Below are positions 1 to 4,204 of a stretch of 11,007 nucleotides of DNA, piece by piece. The DNA lies in assembly GCA_001779455.1 (NCBI GenBank), contig MFKE01000020.1, positions 43,431 to 54,437 of the forward strand. Direction: 5' to 3'. Under the pieces are notes generated by a model, which saw only the letters and a program-made list of their open reading frames with translations, was not told the origin of the DNA and made no database searches. The position numbers and the translations under genes were made by a program. The DNA comes from Candidatus Gottesmanbacteria bacterium RIFOXYB1_FULL_47_11. Its GTDB lineage: Bacteria > Patescibacteriota > Microgenomatia > UBA10105 > UBA927. Every line of letters begins with the position of its first letter. Position 1 is the stretch's first letter.

Positions 1-222
1 TTCGTCCTTGCGGGCATCATCAGCTTTATCCTGTTGATTGTCGGCGGGTTGGGCATTATCATGAGTGCAGGAAGCGGTGATACCAAGCAGATGGAGCAGG
101 CAAAAAAATCTGTTACCGGAGCGGTTATAGGACTTATTGTCGTCGTTACCAGTGTATTTATTGTCCAAATTATCGCGACCATAACCGGATCGGAGATGTT
201 ACTAAGCATCATTGGACGCTAA
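1..222 (+). CDS. VirB2/TrbC-like pilin 1 (5' end cut by window)
   Basis: The reading frame is open from base 1 to a TAA at 220-222, so the true start lies upstream and 73 residues are visible. They show the back half of the family pattern: the end of a first hydrophobic helix (FILLIVGGLGIIM), a short polar loop SAGSGDTKQMEQAKK, then a second long hydrophobic helix beginning TGAVIGLIVVV. This matches the core shared by the five genes downstream. The loop reads S-A-G-S-G-D where the others have S-x-G-G-D or A-G-G-D, a small deviation. By analogy with VirB2/TrbC the product would be an inner-membrane protein that polymerises into, or lines, a type IV secretion pilus or pore; that role is inferred. 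Pilin 2 starts one base after this stop. Confidence 0.82.
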   Translation, partial: FVLAGIISFILLIVGGLGIIMSAGSGDTKQMEQAKKSVTGAVIGLIVVVTSVFIVQIIATITGSEMLLSIIGR

Positions 223-223
223 T

Positions 224-580
224 ATGACTAACAAAATACTGGCAGCAGGCAACGATATTATCGGAACAGTAGATAACCCATTACCATCCGCCTACCAGAG
301 TGTCGCAAGCGGCGGGCTCATTCTGTTTCTCACCAATATCATTCGGCTCGTATTTGTCGTTGCCGGGATATTTGCGTTTATCAACCTCATCATCGCCGGA
401 TTCCAGTATATGTCAGCCGGCGGTGATACCAAGGCGCTTGCCAGCGCATTTGCACGCATCTGGCAATCACTCTTGGGGCTCGTATTGGTCGTCGGATCAT
501 TTGCCTTAGCGGCTTTATTTGGCTATTTGCTATTCGGTGATGCGGGATTTATTTTAAGTCCGCAAATTTACGGACCATAA
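224..580 (+). CDS. VirB2/TrbC-like pilin 2
   Basis: This 118-residue protein has two hydrophobic segments (about residues 30-61 and 79-104) separated by the family loop QYMSAGGDTKALASAFARI. The ATG at 224 is preferred over an in-frame TTG at 212, because 212 lies inside pilin 1 and 224 follows its stop by one base. No Shine-Dalgarno sequence precedes it, so translation probably depends on coupling to pilin 1. There is no cleavable signal peptide: a polar N-terminus of about 29 residues precedes the first helix. It is the most divergent paralog. It lacks the K-x-x-x-A-R charge pattern after the GGD, having ALASAFARIW instead, and it ends in a unique tail, SPQIYGP. A structural pilin-like subunit is the family inference; its specific role is unknown. 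Confidence 0.82.
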   Translation: MTNKILAAGNDIIGTVDNPLPSAYQSVASGGLILFLTNIIRLVFVVAGIFAFINLIIAGFQYMSAGGDTKALASAFARIWQSLLGLVLVVGSFALAALFGYLLFGDAGFILSPQIYGP

Positions 581-593
581 TACATTGATACAT

Positions 594-977
594 ATGAAAT
601 TACTTGCACAAGGCGGCACGGATATCGGCACAATCGGCGGCGGAGGCCTAGGCCCGTTTGGCCAAAACCCGGCAACAAGCGGCACCACAGCCCTGGAACA
701 GGTTACCGGCGCCGTATCATCCGTCGTCGGGTTTATGACGGTCTTGGCCGGTATCTGGTTTCTGTTCCAACTGTTAGTCGGCGGATATGAATGGATTTCC
801 TCAGGCGGCGATGCAAAAAAACTGGAATCTGCCCGCAACCGTCTGAGCCATGGATTTTTCGGGCTCGTCATTATTATCGGTGCGTGGGCGCTTTTGGGAG
901 TGACCGGCCAATTTTTGGGTTATGACATCCTGGTATCCAATCCGGGCGCAATTATTGATCAGCTACAGCTCCGTTAA
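594..977 (+). CDS. VirB2/TrbC-like pilin 3
   Basis: This 127-residue member is the longest complete one. Its N-terminal 30 residues are rich in Gly, with a run of four (GGGG) and PFGQNP, and are likely exposed outside the membrane. Helix 1 spans about residues 38-64, followed by GGYEWISSGGDAKKLESARNR and helix 2 at about 87-108, ending in TGQFLG. The TGQFLG ending is nearly repeated in pilin 4 (AGQFLG), which suggests these two are the closest pair. The ATG at 594 is chosen over a TTG at 585, being the only ATG before the family core; neither has a Shine-Dalgarno sequence. The gene starts 13 nt after pilin 2 and ends 4 nt before pilin 4, consistent with one operon. The pilin role is by family analogy. 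Confidence 0.82.
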   Translation: MKLLAQGGTDIGTIGGGGLGPFGQNPATSGTTALEQVTGAVSSVVGFMTVLAGIWFLFQLLVGGYEWISSGGDAKKLESARNRLSHGFFGLVIIIGAWALLGVTGQFLGYDILVSNPGAIIDQLQLR

Positions 978-981
978 TTCT

Positions 982-1329
982 ATGAACCTTGCACAAATTC
1001 GAAATCCGGTTCTTCCTCCAAGTTTAGGCGGCGGCAATAATCCGAATCCTGATGCCGGCGGAGAGGCGCTGGGACAGCTTATCAGCAATTTGGTCAGCGG
1101 ACTCTTTATCGCAGCATTTTTACTTGCGTTCGTCACCATCATTATCGGCGGAGTCTCATGGATAACCGCCGGGGGTGACAAACAGAAACTTGAGAAGGCG
1201 CGGGACCAAATCACGAATGCCTTGATCGGCCTCATCGTTGTGGCAGCAGCATGGGCTATTGCAACACTTGCCGGACAATTTTTGGGATTGGATTTGACGA
1301 ATTTAAGTATCCCGGGATTTCGCAACTAA
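982..1329 (+). CDS. VirB2/TrbC-like pilin 4
   Basis: This is a 115-residue two-helix protein. The extended N-terminus (residues 1-30) is rich in Pro, Gly and Asn, helix 1 is about 35-57, the core is GGVSWITAGGDKQKLEKARD, and helix 2 is about 79-101, ending AGQFLGLDL. The ATG at 982 lies 4 nt after the stop of pilin 3. The frame is open further upstream, but that would overlap pilin 3 and add sequence unlike the family. No Shine-Dalgarno sequence is seen. The core is very close to pilin 5 (GGIQWITSGGDKAGMEAARN), so 3, 4 and 5 form the most similar group. It is the last gene before an 80-nt gap that contains promoter-like sequence, so the first transcription unit probably ends here, although I see no intrinsic terminator. 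Confidence 0.84.
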   Translation: MNLAQIRNPVLPPSLGGGNNPNPDAGGEALGQLISNLVSGLFIAAFLLAFVTIIIGGVSWITAGGDKQKLEKARDQITNALIGLIVVAAAWAIATLAGQFLGLDLTNLSIPGFRN

Positions 1330-1355
1330 GTGAGCACTTGACACTGTCGCCTCAA

Positions 1356-1385
1356 TTGCGCAACAATGAGTACGTAAGCTATAAT
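1356..1385 (+). promoter_or_regulatory. Probable promoter of pilin 5
   Basis: A perfect TATAAT (1380-1385) is preceded after 18 nt by TTGCGC (1356-1361), a partial -35 match (3 of 6). A perfect TTGACA also stands at 1338-1343 with AACAAT 18 nt downstream (1362-1367), a possible second overlapping promoter. Transcription from the first would start near 1392, giving a leader of about 18 nt. The element lies in the 80-nt gap after pilin 4. Confidence 0.6.
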
Positions 1386-1398
1386 TGAACATACAGGT

Positions 1399-1405
1399 AA
1401 GGAGG
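1399..1405 (+). promoter_or_regulatory. Strong Shine-Dalgarno of pilin 5
   Basis: AAGGAGG lies 4 nt before the ATG at 1410 and fixes that start. It is the only strong ribosome-binding site I find before any gene in this window, so pilin 5 may be translated more strongly than its paralogs. An in-frame TAA at 1398-1400 rules out any longer N-terminus. Confidence 0.8.
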
Positions 1406-1409
1406 AATT

Positions 1410-1736
1410 ATGGTATTTGCAGCAGATCCACAAATCACAATCAATCAGCCGGGGAATATAAAAATCGGCGACCTGGGACAGTTGATCAGCGCCCTGGTCG
1501 GGACACTTTTGATTATTGCGGCACTGTTGGCATTCTTCTTCCTTATCCTCGGAGGTATCCAGTGGATTACCTCAGGCGGCGACAAAGCCGGTATGGAAGC
1601 AGCGCGCAATAAAATCACGCATGCGATCGTCGGACTCATCATCGTCGGCGCCGCATGGGCCATCATGATTCTCGTCCAGAACTTCCTGGGCATCTCAATC
1701 ATCGGCGGCACCCTGAACTTCCCGAAGCCGTATTAA
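1410..1736 (+). CDS. VirB2/TrbC-like pilin 5, separately promoted
   Basis: This 108-residue protein shows the clearest form of the family core: GGIQWITSGGDKAGMEAARN between helix 1 (about residues 22-48) and helix 2 (about 73-93). It begins MVFAAD, almost the same as the MVYAAD of pilin 6. This resembles the residues around a signal-peptidase site (A-x-A) with the signal peptide missing; an in-frame stop at 1398-1400 excludes a hidden upstream extension. It is the only gene here with both a perfect -10 hexamer and a strong Shine-Dalgarno sequence, which makes it the best candidate for the major, most abundant pilin (inference). The C-terminus, NFPKPY, is short and polar. The membrane-embedded pilin role follows VirB2/TrbC analogy. 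Confidence 0.85.
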   Translation: MVFAADPQITINQPGNIKIGDLGQLISALVGTLLIIAALLAFFFLILGGIQWITSGGDKAGMEAARNKITHAIVGLIIVGAAWAIMILVQNFLGISIIGGTLNFPKPY

Positions 1737-1737
1737 C

Positions 1738-1759
1738 ATGCGTCAACACATTGACGCAT
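1738..1759 (+). repeat. Perfect 9-bp inverted repeat after pilin 5
   Basis: ATGCGTCAA (1738-1746) and TTGACGCAT (1751-1759) are exact reverse complements around a 4-nt loop, CACA. The repeat begins one base after the pilin 5 stop. No T-run follows, so it is not a canonical intrinsic terminator. The right arm contains the -35 hexamer of the pilin 6 promoter, so it could be an operator, an mRNA-stabilising hairpin, or both. Confidence 0.7.
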
Positions 1760-1779
1760 AACGCGCGTTAACGCATAAT
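1751..1779 (+). promoter_or_regulatory. Probable leaderless promoter of pilin 6, with palindromic spacer
   Basis: TTGACG (1751-1756), a 17-nt spacer and CATAAT (1774-1779) make a good sigma-70-type promoter. Six bases separate the -10 from the ATG at 1786, so the predicted transcript starts at or within a base or two of the ATG. The spacer holds a perfect 12-bp palindrome, TAACGCGCGTTA (1759-1770). ACGCATAA occurs twice in direct orientation (1754-1761 and 1771-1778). Together these suggest binding of a dimeric regulator. Confidence 0.6.
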
Positions 1780-1785
1780 ATTCAT

Positions 1786-2097
1786 ATGGTCTATGCTGCA
1801 GATTGGAGTAGTTGTCTGGTTGACGGCGCTGCCACATTCAAATGCCTCGAGCCGATATTCGAAAACGTCGTCCAGGCGATCACTGCGCTCGTAGGTGTAG
1901 TGCTATTTGTCATGTTGGTCGTCGGCGGATTTAATTTCCTCGTATCCGGCGGAGACCAAAAAAAGCTGGAAAAAGCCCGCGGCACGCTTTCGGCAGCCAT
2001 CACCGGCCTGGTTATTATCATTGTTGCCTACCTTATCCTCAAAACAATCACGGCGCTTACCGGTGTCGATGTGACCCAGTTTACCGTGCCGGAATAG
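1786..2097 (+). CDS. VirB2/TrbC-like pilin 6 with cysteine pair
   Basis: This is a 103-residue, two-helix protein. The N-terminus MVYAADWSSC leads to a second cysteine at residue 20 (TFKCLEP), then helix 1 (about 28-49), the core GGFNFLVSGGDQKKLEKARG and helix 2 (about 70-92), ending at TAG. Cys10 and Cys20 are the only cysteines in the pilin sequences visible here. If the N-terminus faces the oxidising side of the membrane they could form a disulfide (inference). An in-frame TAA at 1759-1761 confirms that there is no longer N-terminus. The likely promoter stands immediately upstream and leaves essentially no leader, so initiation would not use a Shine-Dalgarno sequence. It may be a specialised, minor or tip subunit; this cannot be settled from sequence alone. 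Confidence 0.83.
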   Translation: MVYAADWSSCLVDGAATFKCLEPIFENVVQAITALVGVVLFVMLVVGGFNFLVSGGDQKKLEKARGTLSAAITGLVIIIVAYLILKTITALTGVDVTQFTVPE

Positions 2098-2108
2098 ATA
2101 CAACGCAA

Positions 2109-2138
2109 TTGACAAACTTTGCCAAAGTTTGTTATAAT
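2109..2138 (+). promoter_or_regulatory. Toxin-antitoxin promoter with embedded operator
   Basis: A perfect TTGACA (2109-2114) and a perfect TATAAT (2133-2138) flank an 18-nt spacer. A perfect inverted repeat occupies the spacer: ACAAACTTT (2112-2120), GCC, AAAGTTTGT (2124-2132). It runs from inside the -35 to the base before the -10. A dimeric ribbon-helix-helix antitoxin binding here would block RNA polymerase, the usual autoregulation of type II modules. The ATG at 2145 is 6 nt beyond the -10, so the transcript is predicted to be leaderless. Confidence 0.82.
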
Positions 2139-2144
2139 CATTCT

Positions 2145-2435
2145 ATGAGCACAATTAATATATCCTTGCCACAAGAACAGGTTACTTTTGTCGATTCACT
2201 CGTGCAACAATTCGGATTTTCTAATCGCAGTGAGCTTGTACGATCTCTGTTGCGTCTTGCCCGCTCAAAACCGGCGATTCTCGGTGATGCAGCTACATTC
2301 CCTTTTACAGCAACTCCGCCGAATCAATCAGCGAATAAGATTCTGGCGGATTTTAGAAAAACGAAAAAATATTCTCCTGCGTTTCTCAAAGATCTTGAAG
2401 AGGGGTTAAAAGAAAGCGATTATTTTTTACCCTAA
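2145..2435 (+). CDS. Ribbon-helix-helix antitoxin (ParD/CopG-like)
   Basis: This 96-residue protein begins with a textbook ribbon-helix-helix DNA-binding domain: a beta strand (TINISLP, residues 3-9), helix 1 (about 10-23), a turn and helix 2 starting at FSNRSELVRSLLRLA (25-39). The C-terminal half is polar and likely disordered, with a helical KDLEEGLKE stretch near residues 82-90, the part that in this class wraps around the toxin. The start at 2145 is chosen because the domain begins there; an upstream in-frame TTG at 2109 lies within the promoter. The toxin gene follows after 3 nt. Expected role: dimeric repressor of its own operon at the inverted repeat just upstream, and neutraliser of the toxin. 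It may belong to the mobile or accessory part of the locus. Confidence 0.85.
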   Translation: MSTINISLPQEQVTFVDSLVQQFGFSNRSELVRSLLRLARSKPAILGDAATFPFTATPPNQSANKILADFRKTKKYSPAFLKDLEEGLKESDYFLP

Positions 2436-2438
2436 TGC

Positions 2439-2693
2439 ATGATTACCATCCTGCCAATCGGAGCACACGTCGAACGCAGGCTTACACGCTGGCAACTCCG
2501 TAAAAAATTTGCCAAGCAATGTATCTTATTTATTCACAATCCCAAACATCCAAGTCTACATGTTGAACTCATGGAGCCTCATAATCTTGGGATTTATAGT
2601 TTTCGCATCGACAGAAAATATCGAGCGGTTTTTATCTTCCGTGAGACTGATTATGCAATAGAAATTCTGACGGTCACGCTACATTACCAATGA
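2439..2693 (+). CDS. RelE/ParE-superfamily toxin
   Basis: The 84-residue basic protein has the length and order of the RelE/ParE fold: an N-terminal strand (ITILPI), a charged helical region (VERRLTRWQLRKKFAKQ, residues 11-27), the loop NPKHPSLHVELME (34-46), and the strands GIYSFRIDRKYRAVFIF (51-67) and IEILTVTLHYQ (74-84). The HPSL and YSFRI...YRAVF signatures are typical. Relatives either cut mRNA on the ribosome (RelE-like) or inhibit gyrase (ParE-like), and sequence by eye cannot decide which. The ATG at 2439 lies 3 nt after the antitoxin stop; an alternative ATG at 2435 overlaps that stop but is in the wrong frame. No Shine-Dalgarno sequence is seen, so the toxin probably depends on coupling to antitoxin translation, which keeps its level lower. 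Confidence 0.82.
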   Translation: MITILPIGAHVERRLTRWQLRKKFAKQCILFIHNPKHPSLHVELMEPHNLGIYSFRIDRKYRAVFIFRETDYAIEILTVTLHYQ

Positions 2694-2698
2694 TACTC

Positions 2699-2727
2699 TT
2701 GACCCCATTCCCCGTTTCCTCCATACT
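2699..2727 (+). promoter_or_regulatory. Probable leaderless promoter of virB6-like gene
   Basis: TTGACC (2699-2704), a 17-nt spacer and CATACT (2722-2727) precede the ATG at 2734 by 6 nt, so the transcript would start at about the A of the start codon. The -10 and the start codon form the two arms of a small inverted repeat, CATACT-AAA-AGTATG (2722-2736), which could bind a regulator; a 6-bp repeat may also be chance. The element begins 5 nt after the toxin stop. Confidence 0.55.
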
Positions 2728-2733
2728 AAAAGT

Positions 2734-4191
2734 ATGAAGCGCGTGGCGTTACTTTTCATTCTCTTTCTGGCATTCGCGGGCGCACCATGGCTCTCCGCCG
2801 TACACGCTGCGCCGGATACAACCCCCACTCCTGCCACAACGCAGGGCTTTAACCCAATTCCAAGCGCCGAAGAAGTCGGCAAAATCGTAGACGAAAAAGC
2901 TAAAGCCGGCCAAACTAGTAAAGAACTTTATTCTGTTAACACTCAAGCAATCCTTGCAGGAGGAGTAGTCTGCATGATAAGAGGTTGCAGTGAAGATCCA
3001 GGAAGCGGATTCTACTACACAAAAAGCACGGTAGCTCAAGTTGGCAATATGATAACCGCCATGTATATAAATCCCCCTGGAGATCTAGCGCTATGGATTC
3101 GAGACACGGGTGAATCCCTCGGATTTATTCCAAAACAAGCATACGCACAAGGAATTGGATTTACAGGACTTTCCGTTCTGCTGCCAATCTGGAAGGCGTT
3201 CCGAAATATTTCATATGCACTACTTGCCGTCATTATGGTTATTATCGGCTTCATGGTGATGTTCCGTAAAAAAATTGATCCAAAAACGGTCGTCACCGTA
3301 CAAAATGCTCTACCAAGAATTGTTCTTGCACTTATTTTAGTAACCTTTTCTTATGCTATTGCAGCTTTCTTTATCGATCTTATGTATGTCGCAATGGCAA
3401 TCGTAATCAATCTCATTGTGGGCGCCAGTCCGGGCGCGTTTGGAAGTGATACTTCATCAAAGTACCTTTCTGGTGGATTAGGAACCGTTATTGGTGCTAT
3501 GTTTGGTGGAGGATTAAGCTCCATCGATGATCTTGTCAAGCTTCTTTTTTATAATGGCGAAGTTCCGTGGCTGACATGGACACTGAATATTGCCACTTTG
3601 GGGATTTATCCTGCCGCACAGTGGGTACTTACATCACTTATTGTCGCGATAGCGCTTATATTTGGCATCGTCCGAATAGCATTTATGTTAATAAGTGCAT
3701 ATATACAAATCATCGTTGCAGTTCTCATCGCTCCGTTTCAACTTATGACTGAGGCAATTCCAGGATCATCAAGTTTTTCATCGTGGACAAAAAATTTATT
3801 TTCTAACCTCGTGGTTTTTCCTATTACCGCCGCCATGATGCTTGTCGGCACCATGCTCACTCAAGAAAATGCGGGGCGTATATGGACACCACCGTTATTG
3901 AGCTCTGAAGGATCAAAAGGAATTACGGGCCTGATCGGTCTTGGCATCCTCATGACTATTCCCAGTATCGCCGGAGGTATCAAAGAAGCGCTCAAGGCCA
4001 AGGCGCCTGTGGAGGCGGGTCTTGGAGCAATCTTAGGGCCAATTGGGGGCGGAGCCGGACAAATCATGCAAATTGGGTATCAGGCATCATTTATCAAAAG
4101 TGCATTCCGCCATGGCACCGAGGAGGATAGTGAATTGACTAGAATGCGAAAAGCTGCTGCAACAAATCCATTGAGCCCGCCTAAAAGCTAA
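2734..4191 (+). CDS. VirB6/TrbL-like polytopic type IV secretion protein
   Basis: The 485-residue protein starts with a clear signal peptide (MKRVALLFILFLAFAG..., likely cleaved after VHA at about residue 24). A Pro/Thr-rich and charged extracytoplasmic region follows, including two close cysteines (Cys80 and Cys85). From about residue 158 it is a multi-pass membrane protein: segments near 158-177, 194-230 (probably two), 297-338 (probably two), 356-376 and 398-416. The tail from about 445 is polar, charged and probably cytoplasmic. This plan fits VirB6/TrbL, the inner-membrane channel subunit that substrate passes through. Its place between a pilin array and, further on, a VirD4-like ATPase supports that. 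GC content jumps within the gene (about 60% before 2880, much lower for the next kilobase, 63% at 3961-4020), so it may be mosaic. The family call rests on architecture and context rather than on a strict motif. Confidence 0.72.
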   Translation: MKRVALLFILFLAFAGAPWLSAVHAAPDTTPTPATTQGFNPIPSAEEVGKIVDEKAKAGQTSKELYSVNTQAILAGGVVCMIRGCSEDPGSGFYYTKSTVAQVGNMITAMYINPPGDLALWIRDTGESLGFIPKQAYAQGIGFTGLSVLLPIWKAFRNISYALLAVIMVIIGFMVMFRKKIDPKTVVTVQNALPRIVLALILVTFSYAIAAFFIDLMYVAMAIVINLIVGASPGAFGSDTSSKYLSGGLGTVIGAMFGGGLSSIDDLVKLLFYNGEVPWLTWTLNIATLGIYPAAQWVLTSLIVAIALIFGIVRIAFMLISAYIQIIVAVLIAPFQLMTEAIPGSSSFSSWTKNLFSNLVVFPITAAMMLVGTMLTQENAGRIWTPPLLSSEGSKGITGLIGLGILMTIPSIAGGIKEALKAKAPVEAGLGAILGPIGGGAGQIMQIGYQASFIKSAFRHGTEEDSELTRMRKAAATNPLSPPKS

Positions 4192-4204
4192 ACAAAAGGG
4201 GTTA

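Noticed and set aside
585..977. Tandem repeats in the pilin array considered as a CRISPR or DNA repeat array
   Set aside because: The similarity is at protein level between paralogous genes; repeat units are not near-identical in DNA and have no uniform spacers.
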